NCBI RefSeq assembly: GCF_019399895.1
Contig: NC_091873.1
Span: 7,119,501 to 7,183,500 of the forward strand
Reading direction: 5' to 3'
DNA from: Cardiocondyla obscurior
Taxonomy: Eukaryota; Arthropoda; Insecta; Hymenoptera; Formicidae
DNA: 64,000 nucleotides
Each line of letters opens with the position of its first letter. Position 1 is the stretch's first letter. Shown piece after piece: positions 11,401-25,071 of the stretch. Made by a program: the position numbers and the translations under genes. The notes beneath the pieces are model-generated. The model ran no database searches. It was not told the origin of the DNA and saw only the letters and a program-made list of their open reading frames with translations.

Positions 11401-14400
11401 AACTTCGCTTCGAACTGTGGCGAATGAAATTTTTGAAGCTCGCTAACGTATTTGCGAGTATGCAAATTAATACGCTGTCTTAAAATCGCTAGCATGTTTT
11501 TGCACAAATACGAGGTGTGCACATGCAAAGTCGTAAAAGCGAGATTGACCTGAAAACCGTTTTACTCTTATATTTTTTTTTCTTTTTTATTATCTTCCAC
11601 TCGCTTTCTTGCATAATGCAGCGCGATGTTCCCACCGATGTTTTATCAGTTACGTAGAGATCAACATCAGAATGTGTTCCGTATAATTATCGTATGTAGC
11701 AATTTCACCTAAACATATACGAGCCAAATGATTTAAATGCCAGTTAGTAACATTTTAATAATATTAAGACTTAATTATACAGTAAAAAAAATGTTTATCC
11801 GTATATCATTTTTATAATTAATTTATATTATAATTTACATACGTTAAAGTAAGTGTATATAAATTAGAGTTGTCTAACGGTAATTGAACTTTGACACGAT
11901 TCCGATAAAACGTGCATTACGACGTTGAAATAATGATTATCATTTACTATTTACAGACACCGGATAGCTGCAGAGATATCGACCGGGGGAAGTACAAAGA
12001 TTTCACGTTCGATCATTCGTATTGGTCCTTCGATTCGAACGACGAGAACTATGCTTCCCAGGAAGAGGTTCGTACATAATACAATCTATTATGATAAAAA
12101 TAATCATTCGAGTTATTCGCTTGAAAATTTCGTAATCGATAACGTAAGCTATTGACCTTAAAACAAACGCGTAAAAAAAAAGAACTTGCGATAACTATAC
12201 ACGGAAAGATGAATCTGATCGTTTCACGCTTGCACAGTTATAATTAACTTGATTGCGACGGTAACGAATTACAAGAGAAAAAAAAAAGACCCGGCGAAAG
12301 AGTTGAGAGAGGAGAGAGAAAGAAATTGCGATATCGAGCGCTGCAAAATTACGAGAGTAATTGATATCGCCGAGGATATAATTGATAGCTGCCTGATGTA
12401 ACGGACACTTTAAGGTTTATCGTATTTCCAGCAAACATTCGTAATGAATGAAAGAAAATTGTCGAAGCGTAATCAAACGGAATTGTCTCGTCATTACGCG
12501 AGACGTACAATACGGGATCATCGTAGTAATCGCCTCGAGTTTACGGTTAAAGTCGGTATTACTGTGACCTAATTAGATACTATTATGTAAAATACATGGC
12601 ACGTTACATTGAAGGATAACGCGAGGCTAATGACATTTGCTTCATTTCCGAGGGCCATTAAAGCGAAGCGTCTCCTCTCGCACTTTCGAATGATTGGAAA
12701 AGATCCTAATTCAATTGTTTTTCCCTCCAGGTATTCTACGATCTTGGTACGGATGTAATAGAAAGTGCCTTCGAGGGTTACAATGCCTGCGTTTTTGCCT
12801 ATGGCCAGACAGGATCCGGGAAGACCTTTACGATGATGGGCACGCCGGTAATATGATAATCTAATTTCTCAAAAAGGCGCCGTCTCTTTTTCCGATCCGG
12901 TCTCATTTACTCTGAATAGAAAAAGGACGTCAATATTCAATAAGAGTACAATTTAAAGAGATAAAAGAGAGGAAAATGAATTAACGAGAAAAATTAAATT
13001 CTATATTACTGCCAACTATGGGAATTTTTTTCAAAACAACGCATTGATTTTTATGTCATTTCTTTTCTTCATTTTTGTAATTTAATAATTTTAAGTGCAA
13101 ATTATATCGTAGGAATCTCAGGGATTGATACCACGAATTTGCAAGACGCTTTTCGCTAGAATGGCAGCTGGAAAGGAAAGCGGGGCGTCATACAGAACGG
13201 AAGTATCTTTCCTAGAAATCTATAACGAAAGAGTGAGAGATCTGCTTAGACTGGATCAAAGCCAATCCCATTCCTTACGGGTACGAGAGCACCCCACGGG
13301 AGGGCCATATGTCCAAGATTTATCATGTCATCTTGTCTATGATTACTCAGATATTCAGGTAAGAACGAACGAAATAATAACTTAATCTACCCGCTTCTTA
13401 CATATTTTATTCTTGTCTAAATAGCAACAGCACAAAGAATTGTACATATAAATTCTTTCAGTGCGTTATAATTTAAAATATAAATATGTTATTTTGTAAA
13501 TATAATTAAAAAACTTTTTTAATGTATAAAATCTTGTGCATTATTTTTTATAACGTACAATAGTACGTTTTTTTTGTGTGTCATTAATAATTGAATTTCA
13601 AACGAATAATTTTTTTCTAGGAATGTATGGTAAGAGGTAATACGCACAGAACTACAGCCAGCACAAAAATGAACGACGTGAGTAGCAGAAGCCATGCGAT
13701 TTTTACAATCACTTTCGTACAGGCCGGCTTTTCAGAAGGCAATATGCCTTCGGAAACTGTTTCCAAGGTGCACCTTGTCGACTTGGCTGGAAGGTAGTCC
13801 TGAAAAAAAAAACTTATTTACTAATCGAGTTATTTTTTAATTAGTTTATCAGCATAAATGAGAGAAAATAAATAAAACAAGAATTCTGCGACTAGTATTT
13901 ATACGATTTTTAGAGTTCAAATATTTTTTTTTGGTTTTTTTAGTGAGCGGGCGAACGCAAGTGGAGCAACGGGTCAACGACTAAAGGAAGGCGCGCATAT
14001 CAACAAGTCATTGGTGACTTTAGGCACTGTGATATCCACGCTCTCTGAGCTCAGTTCCGCCAGCGGTGACGGATCCGCCTCGAAGCGAAACACGTTTATC
14101 CCTTATCGCGACAGCGTACTCACGTGGTTGCTCAAAGATTCATTGGGCGGCAATTCCAAGACCATCATGATAGCAACTATCAGTCCGGCAGAATGTAATT
14201 ACAACGATACTCTCAGTACTCTTAGATACGCCAATCGTGCGAAAAACATTATCAATAAACCGACTATCAACGAAGACGCGAACGTGAAACTCATCAGAGA
14301 ACTTAGGGCAGAAATAGAAAAATTGAAGTCTCTTATCGACAAAAATATGGTGAGTATTTCTAAATAAATCGGGAAAAGTTTTTTTTTAATTCTTTATCGT

Positions 14401-17400
14401 TATTTCATTATTTTAGAACATATATTAATTTACTTATTACTTGTAGAGTGTGGAAAAGCCGCCACAAGTGTTACTGGCTCAAATCCAAGAAAAGCAAGAG
14501 CAAGAAAAGGTACTGACCGAGGAATGGACTGAAAAATGGCGAGAAACGCAACAGATTCTGCAAGAACAAAAAGCGTTGGGATTACGAAAAAGCGGAGTCG
14601 GGGTTGTTCTTGATTCGGAAATGCCGCATTTAGTCGGTATCGATGACGATCTACTAAGTACAGGTGTTACATTGTATCACTTGAAAGAAGGAAAGACGCT
14701 AGTCGGCACAGAAGAAGCTCCCATTGTTCAGGTAATAATATAAAATAAGGATTAATATAATAAATATTAAAAAATTATAAATATTTAACAGAAATTATAT
14801 CCCCAATGTATAACTATTAATCACTTTAACAAAAAAACTTAAGTCAAGCTTTAAATAATTATTAACGTGTCAATGAATTTAAAAACATTTATTGTAATGC
14901 AGGACATTGTGCTAACTGGTGCGGATGTGGAACCGGAACACTGCGTAGTCGAACTAGATAGCGGTGTGGCGACGCTACATCCGCTCTCACCGCATTGCTG
15001 GATCAATAGTGCTCAGATAGATAAACCGGCAAGATTATCGCAAGGCTGTATCATTCTATTGGGTAGAAACAACATGTTCCGATATAATGACCCTGCCGAG
15101 GCAGCAAAACTCCGGAAGGAAGGCGGCTCGGGCAATGGCAATCTGCAATCAACAGTTGTCAACCTGTCGAGATTGTCGCTTTTGAGTTGGAGCGTTTCTG
15201 ATTTACACGCATCTTGCTCGAGCGACAATCTCTTAAATTCGAGCGAGGATCTTAGAACGGTCGAGGAATTGGAACAACAAAAAGCCGCACTTTTAAAGGA
15301 AAAAGAAGATTTTAAGGTCCGTGGATAACGTAATTTACACGCTTTTCTCGTTAAAGTTTCGTCTAATAAAATATTTTTTACAGAGAGAACAAGAAGAGCG
15401 CGAAGAGAGATGGGCCGCTAGAAGGGAAGCGCTGGAAGGAGCCCAACGTGAGCTGGAGCGCGAATGGGGTGCACAATGGAAAGAATGGGCGGACGCGATT
15501 GCAGCCCTGGAATCGCGTCAGCGCGAGCTACGTGCACGCCGGCATATCTTGGAGCAAGAACGACGGGACGAAATGACGCAAGTAAGTGACACGGACGCGC
15601 CTCCGTCTCCGGACTTGAATGTAATCTCAATTAAGTACCAATTCTACCTCGTCCTTGTTGCTATCGGTGTCCTTATTTGCTTGTCTGGCAACATCATCAT
15701 CTACTCGCACGTTTGTCCGTTAAATATGTGATAAACTTTCGCTCTTACACGCGTCGTTGCGAGAATTTTGCCACGAATTCGTGGATGAACTATTTGCGAG
15801 TGTCCCGACTTACGCAAACGAACGTTTGCAAAATAATCTTTCGATACAGACCAAAATTCTTGTGATTAAGATACACAATACTGTCTATCAATGTTTAGAT
15901 CCAGGCCTATCAATATGTATATTCTTCTATGACAAATTTTTTTTATTGTCATTTGCGATGAATATTTGTGTTCGCTAATCATGAGATTATCTATATGAGA
16001 TTATCTTGATTCCTCTCCGGCCTCAAGAATCCTCAAGTATATTGCGTATATTTACAAGTAACATATTAATATTTACAAATTGTTTATGTTTAAAATTGCG
16101 TTAATATATATAAATAAGCTGCTGATCATTAAAAGGTGCTAGTGCTGAAGAGATATTGCCGGACAGATGGCATTCCTTGGAATGTTGTATATTTAAGTAT
16201 CTAGTAAGAATGTTAAAAGTGAAGTATGTACATATCTTGGGCTTTGTTTGTATAGAAATACGTTTATGGGTTTGTTATGCGAGATACAAAGATACAGAGG
16301 CACTAATTATTGTTATACTGATATATATACTATATATATATATCTATATATATTGTTGTTTAATAAATTTTTCGTATAAAAATTGGCGTTTAATCCTCCA
16401 CGAAGTACTTGCACGCACTTTCACTATTTTTTCTCTGTTTCTCACATAATTTTTAAGAGTATGCATTCGATCAATTTAATACTCCCGATTAACAAACCCA
16501 ATTTCTCATTAACTCAATGTCGTCGCACCTCGAAATTTGTCCGCATGATGCACTATTCCAAGTATTAATTAATAGAATGGCAAGAATTTATCATTTTCTC
16601 GGGGTAATGCATCGCAGGATTACACTCGCTCTTTAGACAATTTATTTTTCACTATTTTGTATAATTTATTTATACTTTTAATTATTTATTTACTAAAAAC
16701 ATGCACAGGAATCAAGTTTAATTAAGAATTAAGCGTTAATATTAATGATACGGTTAAAATCTATTTTACAATCTTGCCATATAGTCCAAAAAGTATTTTC
16801 TTACATTTACAAAAAGCACAAGCATTGTATTTGTTTCTCATTCATTGTGAATCATCATTTCGTCATTGGTATTTTGTAATTGGTTGATTGTAATCAATTA
16901 TTGAGTTTTTTTTTCTTTATATGCGCAACGATATCATGGCGAATTATTAATATTTAATTTTGAATTATTTTTTGTTGATTATCTCTTTTGTTAACGCATC
17001 GGTGTGTGTGTGTGTGGTACCAGGTAGAAAGTATATGTAGGGAAGTCGCCTATCTGCGCACATTATTGCAGTCCAAGCATCGACAATTGCAAGAGCTCGT
17101 CAATAGTCAGGAACGTGTTCAAACTTATCAACGTCGATGGGAAAAGGTAAGAATTATAAAGCGAGGAATCAATCGACTCGTGTCTGTAATACGCACGCAT
17201 ATTATCACAAACAATGTGACGAATACATCACAATATATTTAAATTATTTTTATAATACTGCAAATAATAAGAGAATTTCTTTATTATTAAATAAAAACGG
17301 TGGAAGCGAACTATTCCGAATTACAAAATCATGTATGAATATAGAAGGTCGGACTTCTTTTCTTTTTTTTCTTTTAGTAATTTTCATATAATTTTGTAGA

Positions 17401-19546
17401 AAGTGAATAAAACGGAATATGCATTTCAGACTGATAACGGTACCGGGAGTGACAACAGTCTGCCCGATTCCTGGTCCAGTGTCAACGACGAAAAATGCAT
17501 TGACAGTGTTAGAGAATTAGTAAATCACCACGTAAGTAGGTTTAATACTCTTCTAAGCTTAACTTACTTTCTTATAAAAATGTAATCTTAAATAGAAGAA
17601 AGAACTAGCCGCTCTAGAGAACGAGCTACAGAGCAAAGTCAAATCTCTTAACGAACATCAGAATAAGGTGGATAAAATGGAAGAGGAACTAATGGAAATC
17701 GCGAAGAGGCAGAAACAGATATTCAGAGCGGAAGTATGTAGTATACATAAAATATTAATATTATATAAAACAATTCTTTATTTATATGAATTTTATATTT
17801 TAGCTGGGAGGTTGTGAAGGAGTGTCGGACAAAAAATTGATCCTGGCAAAGCGAACTCAAGAACAGCTTCAAGAAATAGTACGGCGCAAACAGAGTTTAT
17901 CGTTGGATTTGAAACGCGCCACGCCCGCGTTTCTGGACGACAGTGGTTCGTCAAACGACTGCGACGAGACGGCTTTTAGTTGCAACTCTAGATCCTTTCA
18001 GGAAGCGAATAATAGAAAATATCAAATCGTCTCGGAATTAAATTTATTGCCGCAAAGTATACCGAGCTCCGATACCATGGAAACATTTCACACGGCAGCA
18101 GCCGACTCTCCGGAACTTCGTACGGCCTTCGAGGACGCCGACACGATGCGTATAAGCGATCTAACGAAGAGCGAATCCGGAAACGAAGAACGAGATAGCC
18201 AAGACGAAAGGAGCTCAATTAAAATAGAGCCTAAAAATGCGGCGAACGTGAATAAAGCCATTTCCATGGAACTGGTGAGCGACGAAGAAGGAAAAGCACC
18301 ACCTATGATATCCATCATCCCAGAAAATATGCTCCAGGATACGTTGGAATCGCCAATACAGCAGAACCCGGCGATGAAAAGACTGAACCAAAGAATTGCG
18401 CGTCAACGTATGATGGTGATGAGATGCTTGGACACCGGTATACCGTCGAAGGATGATCTCAATCGACAGATAATGATACTGCAGGATCTGCAGAGGCAAC
18501 AGATCGAATTGGAAGTTTCTTTATTGGAAGACGAAAGAAAAACTTATTCTACGAAGCGACTCCAGTGCGGCGGCGACGGCGACGGCGACGGCGATGCCCA
18601 CGACGACACACTTGTCGACAACAAAACCGAAAACTATGTACAGAATGAACCAAATGCTTACAGTAGTGCTGTAGAACCTACGAATAATAGCTCCGCTATT
18701 CTGTTAACGGTAGCGCAAACCAGATCTCAACTTTTCAGGAATAACAGGCCTAACACTAACGATCAAGAAACTTTGTCGGAGTCGTTAGCATCTAAAAGAT
18801 CATCCAGTCGGGGCTACTCGACAGTTTACTTGACGGTAAGTAATCGGCAGTCTTTCTTTTCAATAAAACTTTCGATAAAACTTTAACGCAGATACGTTCT
18901 TTGCAGAGTCAGAATCACGGCGATCGCTTAAGCAGTCCGTATTCCTTGACGATTACGAGATCCTTACCGTCGTTGATAGCGAACGACGGTGACTGTGTGA
19001 TTAATATGATTGTCAGCGTGCCGTCGTACGTGATACGCGGAGCCGGGGCGTCCAGCCACTACGAATACGAGGTACGAGTTGTAGCGCAAGACGACAGCTG
19101 GACATTGCTACGTAGATACAGGAGATTCCGAGAATTGTATATATCAATGCGGCAAAAATACGGTAGCAAGGTACGTAGTGCAACTAAATTATTTTATGTG
19201 TCGCATAAAATGGAGGAATTTAATTAGAAATAAAATATATTTAAACCACTTGTATAAAACAACGTTCTATGTCGTGGAAACTTTAATCGTTTGAATGCAG
19301 GTCGCAGCGATACGCTTTCCCCCACGCCAAGTATTTCCAAAGTATGAAGTCGTAGCGAAGCAACGTCGGAAACGTCTCGAGGAATACCTACGTCGATTAA
19401 TTCAAGTTTGCTCGGAACTGTCGCATTGCGAACCTCTATATAAATATAATGGGAATCTTAGCAACATAAACAAACAATCTTTACTAGAGTTCAGTCCATT
19501 TTTTAGACGCGGCATGTTCGAGAGCGGCAAATACGGAACTAGCTAA
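8404..19546 (+). CDS. Klp98A: Kinesin-3 motor with C-terminal PX domain (KIF16B / Klp98A orthologue)
   Basis: Sixteen exons join in frame to about 1333 codons, close to human KIF16B: 8404-8450, 9980-10049, 11957-12067, 12731-12847, 13113-13358, 13621-13793, 13944-14349, 14447-14731, 14903-15316, 15384-15581, 17024-17146, 17400-17531, 17596-17733, 17804-18835, 18907-19170, 19301-19546. All have GT-AG borders. The start ACCATGG fits Kozak and gives MASVKVAVRVRPFNK. The motor (about 1-370) has P-loop GQTGSGKT (101-108), switch I NDVSSRSH (215-222) and switch II DLAGSE (251-256), then a neck helix, an FHA domain (about 455-560), coiled coils, an acidic serine-rich region, and a PX domain (about 1195-1315) with RRYRRFREL, ending in the family tail EFSPFFRRG. 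Known role: plus-end transport of PI3P-positive early endosomes; Drosophila Klp98A also acts in signalling-endosome inheritance and autophagosome positioning. No breaks seen. Confidence 0.96.
16318..16353. repeat. AT-dinucleotide microsatellite in a kinesin intron
   Basis: Near-pure TA repeats lie inside the 1.4-kb intron between kinesin exons 10 and 11 (15582-17023), the longest intron in the 3' half of that gene. Nothing coding is seen in this intron; the open frames just after 15582 are read-through of exon 10. Confidence 0.8.
18571..18597 (+). repeat. GGCGAC hexamer repeat coding for Gly-Asp
   Basis: A short tandem of GGCGAC units inside kinesin exon 14 encodes alternating Gly-Asp followed by GDAHDD. 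It sits in the poorly conserved linker between the coiled coils and the PX domain and stays in frame, so length changes there would be tolerated. Confidence 0.75.
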
Positions 19547-22085
19547 AGTCCTATCGTGCAATCCTCATCCTTTCGAACACCGAGAAATGAGTGAAAGAAT
19601 TGAATCAGTAAGAAAATATGACAGATATTCATAAATTAGCTTCTTTTTTCTCTCTTTTTTTTTATATTTTATGAAATGTAGCAACTTTAGCAAAAGAGAT
19701 GTTGAGCGAATTGAGTAGCAACGGCATTTGCACAGAATGAGTCTCGTAACATTTGTTACGTACGGTACATACCTTGCATCACATATCAATTCTACAAAAA
19801 TGTTATAAAACCGAAACTAAAACGTTTCGTAATTTATTGATACTTTTAATAAGAATATTACAAACAATTTGTGAGTAATAAGTTGCAAATGTTAAGTGGC
19901 TCATGCTGCTTCGTAGTCGTTACAAAAATATATGCTTCCAGAAGCTTAACGATTGTAAGACTGGTTTAAAGGAAAGGAGCGTTCTTCACTGGTACTGTCC
20001 CGTGCGCGCGAATAAATTTGCAGGGACATTAACGGGAAAGCAACGTAATATATTTCTTTATGAGATAGTAAACTGAGAACGAGGCGAAACATATCGCGTC
20101 ATAGCGATTTATTTTTTTCTTTACAGATATTTTCCTAATGTCTTTCCAGTAGAGTTGCCCAGTAGAATTCACGAAGTGTACCTTCCCTCAATATAGTCAT
20201 ATAGTTGATATTATAATTCTGGTTACGTTTTACTAGCATAAACGAACGTTATTGTAAATTTACCGACGAAAATAGCGATAAACTCGTCAGCAACGTGATC
20301 ATAACTTCGCATAGTTTACTCGATAGCCGAAGAGTATTTATTTTATGTCAAATAGCGTTTTGTATGCGCAATATAAAGTAGCGAATCGACTAGCGAACTG
20401 AAAGAACTTTCCATTAGCAGAATAATTGTCGGCTTGTAAATGTAGCGATGTGTTACAAGCGAGAAGATACCATATCTTTGTTAAAATTATTTTGTTTCCG
20501 GGATTTATCTCTGGCTGTTAACAAAAACTTTTACCATTATTTCAGGCACGTGTTCTGAAGATCCAAATAATGAAAAAAGTTCATATAAACGTGTGTTTAG
20601 AAATGTTCTTCCTTATCAAGTTATAGATCAAGTTCTTAAACAAAAATTAACATTGCCGTTTTTTTATTTTAATTAAAATATAAAGAAAATCAAAATGGCA
20701 AAAATATTTTTTTCATTTTACTTACTATTTTAATAATTATTTTTAAAAAGCTCTAGCTTAGTGAGAAGACGTTTTTGGACACATATTTCTGTGCATTTTT
20801 TTCGCACTGTGGCCTTTAAGTATCTGGAGTAGCGGTAAAGTGTTTATTCTAACTCTATCTGTTTGTGTCTGTCTGTGGATGTGCGCGCGTGTATATGTGC
20901 ATAAATGTATAGTGCAAGAAATGAACAGACCACTGTTAAAGTTGGAGTTGTTATGCAATATTAGCATTTATTTGAATATTAATACTAAACCAAAGTTGAT
21001 CAACAATAATCATCGATTTTGGGAAATAATACGGCATTATCTAACTGGATCGGATTATATAATTAAATATTAAAGTTTACTAAAAAAGAAAAAAAAGCTT
21101 ATTGGCGTGCAAAAATTCTTGGAGTAACGTAAAATTGCTTGTTCATTACAAAGCCAAGACTTTTCGCTTTAAACTCTTATCGAATGTTCAGATATGTGAA
21201 AAGAAAGATAACACTTCCAGCTTCGAGAAAACGTTATATTTAATACATTAAAATGAAATCTATAAAAAAAAGAAAAAAAAAAAACGCTAAGCGTCACAAG
21301 TATGATAAATATGCTTTTCGGTAGTATGAAAAAAAAAATATTTATTCCATGGCTGTGTGTAATCTGGATTCGAGAAACTCCCCTACAGATTCATCCTGGC
21401 TAACAATTAATATTTAGTGATAGCGAACTCGACGCTCGAACAGAGCAACGATACCGTTCAGCGCGCACTGCGAATACTAATCAAGATGTGTATAACGGGG
21501 CAGTAATTACTTATTCGAATGGACATTACCTCGCATTTCATACGATTCACCGCGATCATCCCGTCGTTATCCGCTTTTTTTATACATGAATCTACGAAAA
21601 CCTATATGTTCCATACGTGTAACGAAGGAGTACAATAAATTGTTATAATGCAGCGCATTCTTCCGCTTGTGTTCCGCTGCAAAGAAACGTGCCGCCTGAT
21701 CTCGCAACGTAGGCGCAATTGTTGTGAATTCACTTCGCATAGAAAAATACTAAATAGCTATATCCTTCATCGTTCTCTATTTTTTCCTGTTACGCGAAAT
21801 TTATATTTCCCTTTTCTGAGCATTTTGCAATACGCACACACACATAACACATACTTGATACATGATTCTCTGACCAATGTCTTAATGTACTTAAATATTT
21901 CGTATTGATTTGTTCAGAATAATTTACAAAAGTGAATAGTATTTAAATGATCAACTTGAAAAATGTAGAAATTTGAGATAACGCAAGAGATCCGAGTAAA
22001 TAAGTGAGCATTATCTTTTCAAGAGATACTCAATTTTTACAATAAATTATATTCAATGATAGAATGACTCGTCATACCTTAATTT
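19547..22085. other. Convergent 3' regions of kinesin (+) and presenilin (-)
   Basis: About 2.5 kb between two convergent stop codons. It is AT-rich and must hold both 3' UTRs and polyadenylation sites. An AATAAA on the plus strand near 20011 could serve the kinesin, and TTTATT (AATAAA on minus) near 21341 could serve presenilin, but neither is proven. No further gene is supported; short frames such as 20840-21073 and 21648-21908 look random. Confidence 0.5.
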
Positions 22086-24136
22086 TTAAATAAACACTTG
22101 TTCGCTCGCTAAACTATCGGCAAACGGCGCAACAATCACTCTTGTGGCAAAATAAAACGTCAAACCGAATGTGATAGAAATCGGTAATGCTGGCAGCGCT
22201 TTCTTGAATATCGCCAGTAGAAGCAGGGTTAAACAAAGGCCCTGTAAAAATAAATTTAGGATTAAAAAAATTAAATCCAAGTAATCCTAACATTTATCAA
22301 ACATACAATAAATACGTACAATAAGAATAGCGACGAAACAAGCTAACGTGGTGTTCCAGTCTCCATAGCTAGACGCTTTTCCGACGAGCACACTATAAAA
22401 TATAAAATCCCCGAGACCGAGCTTAACTCCACGTTCCTCCTCGGCAACCGCCACTGCGGGAGTTTGTCCTTGCGATTCTCGCGAGCGACTTTCTCGTTCT
22501 CTTGTGTTTTCTCTCGCTGCGGACGAACTTTCGCGGACTTCTTGAGCGCGCCTCGTGCCCCGTTCATCTATATAATTATAATTATTTATTTTAATGGTTT
22601 GTTAAACTTTAGCTTTACAAATTTAATTAATATAATGCTGTGTACCGTGTGTTTCTACCCATTCAGGAGTGAAACCCTCTTCTGCATCACCTGACGCTTG
22701 ATTAGTTTGATTGTCCTCCTGGTTACGTGTAGGAGACGCCGCAGTGTCTCCAGATGCCATTGTAGCCGTTTGCACGTATCCAGCGTAAGTCACGGTAAAT
22801 GAATACAAAATAGTGGAAGAATATATTAAAGCAGGGAAAATAGATTCGTTTCGTTCTTGCGCCGTTTCGACGAGTATTCTTAGTGGGCCTTTCGGCGTTA
22901 AAACCGCAATCAAATCTAAAATTTAAGAAGATTTTAAGATTGCCTAATGGTTCATAGTACGTTCTCGTCTTGAAAATACCTTACCCCAAATACTTATAGC
23001 ACCAAGCACAACCCACGCTGTCCATTCGGGTAGATACTTAATAAAAACGAGTGCCATTAAGGCGGAAATAAAAATCAGATATGCTTGTTGAAGCTGCAAT
23101 GGCCCTTGCCAATGAATACAAATCATTCCAACTGCACCAAAATTCCATAAGACTATACCTAATGTAAATAAATCCATTGGAATGTTATAAGCTTTCAATA
23201 CTTGCCTGCAAATAAAAATACACAGTAAGTCTTCCCTTAATTATTTCTTTTAATTATTATTCCCTTTAATTATCCTTTCCTTTAATTATTATTAAATAAA
23301 TAAAATATTTAAAAATTAGGTTGCATAATTTTTTTTTTTTTTTTACTTACTCGCAATATAGAACAGAAAACATCGAAAGTAGCAACAAAGAGCTTATAAT
23401 CAGCCAGCCGTGTATGACTTTGTAAAATCTGTATTTATAAAGAGTGATAAGTATCACAGTCATAAACACAATGACGCTCATAAGAATCAGTGAGTTGGCA
23501 AACGCTTGCCAGACTTTGGTACTCGTGTCGGCACTGTCTTCGTGAAATGGAGTGTAGACTCTAAAAAAAATTATTCAGTTATTTTATATTTCATACAATA
23601 TGAGTATACCGCCCTATAGCAAAAAGAAAACTCACAAGTACATTCCTTTGGTCGTGTAGAAATTGACTGAACTAATAGTAGCTACCACAACCAGCATGCA
23701 TAGCGAGACAGGGACAAAAAGTTTGATCACATGCGCCGCCCCATATTTGAGCTCCTCTTCTTCTTCGTCTCTACTGTGACTTAGTCTGTTTCGATTACTG
23801 CTATTTGACGCGCCACGTCTATTCGACCTGACGACGACTGCATCCGGCGGTTCGGTGTGCATCTCCGGCACTCCATTTTCCACCTGTGACAAAGAATGAC
23901 ACCCGATAATAGCAATCCAAATTTCACTTCACGAAAGAGATCGTAGTTACCCGAGTTTTTTTTTAATAAGCACAAAATCTGAGGATCTTACTGATAAAGC
24001 TTACCTCTTCGTTGACACTTCGGGAACGGCTCTTTCGACGTTCATTGCCCAGAATCAGGTCGTCCGTACGGGACTCGACGTGTCCGTACATCAGGCTTGT
24101 GTACTCGTTTGCCGAATCGTAGTCACTCTCAGACAT
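22086..24136 (-). CDS. Psn: Presenilin, catalytic subunit of gamma-secretase
   Basis: Seven minus-strand exons join in frame to about 494 aa: 24136-24005, 23883-23636, 23560-23351, 23205-22985, 22915-22646, 22567-22320, 22241-22086. The N-terminus is hydrophilic (about 1-90). TM1 starts after LKYGAAHVIKLF, with FVPVSLCMLVVVATI. TM6 carries IWDLIAV with catalytic Asp271, followed by the conserved TPKGPLRILVETAQERN segment. A variable cytoplasmic loop (about 315-405, rich in Arg, Glu, Ser) is where endoproteolysis occurs in the family. TM7 carries LGLGDFIFYS with catalytic Asp414, and PALP is at 460-463 near the C-terminus (SEQVFI). Known role: intramembrane aspartyl protease cleaving Notch and other type I membrane proteins, together with nicastrin, APH-1 and PEN-2. 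Trp before Asp271, where vertebrates have Tyr, is as I recall the fly form. Gene intact; it converges on the kinesin. Confidence 0.96.
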
Positions 24137-25071
24137 TCATCAAAGTCTGTATTTCCGCGTAAAGGGAGAAGGACTCGCCTGCTCGACAGCACCCGTTCCG
24201 CGTTACTTCCGTGCTCCCGACACTAGTTTATCCCTTCGGCTTGCGCTCGTGTCAGAGCCGACAATCTCATATGTCGATAAAAAAATTTTTAATTAATCTT
24301 TCCCCCTACGTCCATCAGAGTGCGCAAAAATCGCCTGATAGTAGCGCACTCTGATAGACGGGGGGGAAGCTGAGCATAACTGAAAAACTTTTCAACGGCA
24401 ACGTCCCGGCACTTCGCGAGACAAGAAAGACGGATAAAGAAATCAGATGATGAAAAGCCTCGAAAATTATCTCGAAACAAAGCGGAAAATACCTGAAAAA
24501 TATCTCTCGCAATAATGATCAGAAATAAAGCTTCTACGAGTCAGGTAAGGTCTTACATTTCTATAAAGAATTATCCGTTCAACGCGGATTTCCTGCCGGC
24601 TCAACGAGAAGCTGTATATCCCCCTATATTGAATCAGATTTATTCGAAATGAGCTATATGGACCACTCTCTTCGACCTTGAAATAACGTTCATGCATGGG
24701 CACGCAAGACCATCGATTGGGCTCTTCCTGCGTCAGCCCGCGTTTGTTCAGTCGCGTTTCTTTTGTTTCTCGGCCTGTCCGTTCTAGAATGCCCGTTTAA
24801 CCGGAGTCACTAATTTCCTACGCTAATGAGAGCTGCGAGAAAAATTCTCGCTCTTATCGGTAAACCTGCGGTTTCGAAACGCGACGTTGGGAAAACCACT
24901 CGATGCATTTTTTCGACGAAACTCATCACGAGACGTGCATACATATACTATAGCTATTACTCATTCGACATAATAAGGAAACAAAGAGAGATAAAAAAGT
25001 TATCCCATAGCGATTTCAAAAGACACTTGGGTCGAACGTGACTCACTGATTTATATATAGTCCTGGGTAAT
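24137..25071. promoter_or_regulatory. Region upstream of presenilin
   Basis: This stretch should hold the presenilin promoter and 5' UTR (transcribed leftwards). A moderately GC-rich patch directly abuts the ATG (24137-24260), followed by a strong inverted repeat at 24301-24368. An out-of-frame ATG (24140-24138) lies just upstream of the chosen start and hits a stop after two codons, so it would not compete strongly. No gene is supported here. Confidence 0.4.
24301..24368. repeat. Inverted repeat / stem-loop upstream of presenilin
   Basis: Arms 24301-24325 and 24344-24368 pair almost completely: ATCAGAGTGCGC against GCGCACTCTGAT is perfect, and the C-rich and G-rich outer parts extend the stem to about 22 of 24 positions, around an 18-nt loop. 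It could be a miniature foldback element, a hairpin RNA, or a regulatory palindrome in the presenilin promoter region. No other copy was noticed in the window. Confidence 0.6.

Noticed and set aside
15582..15731. Continuation of the kinesin frame past exon 10
   Set aside because: Read-through beyond a consensus gtaagt donor; the family protein continues in the exon at 17024 instead.
18836..18886. Extension of kinesin exon 14 to a stop codon, suggesting an earlier C-terminus
   Set aside because: A consensus gtaagt donor precedes it and the next exons supply a complete PX domain; at most a minor truncated isoform.
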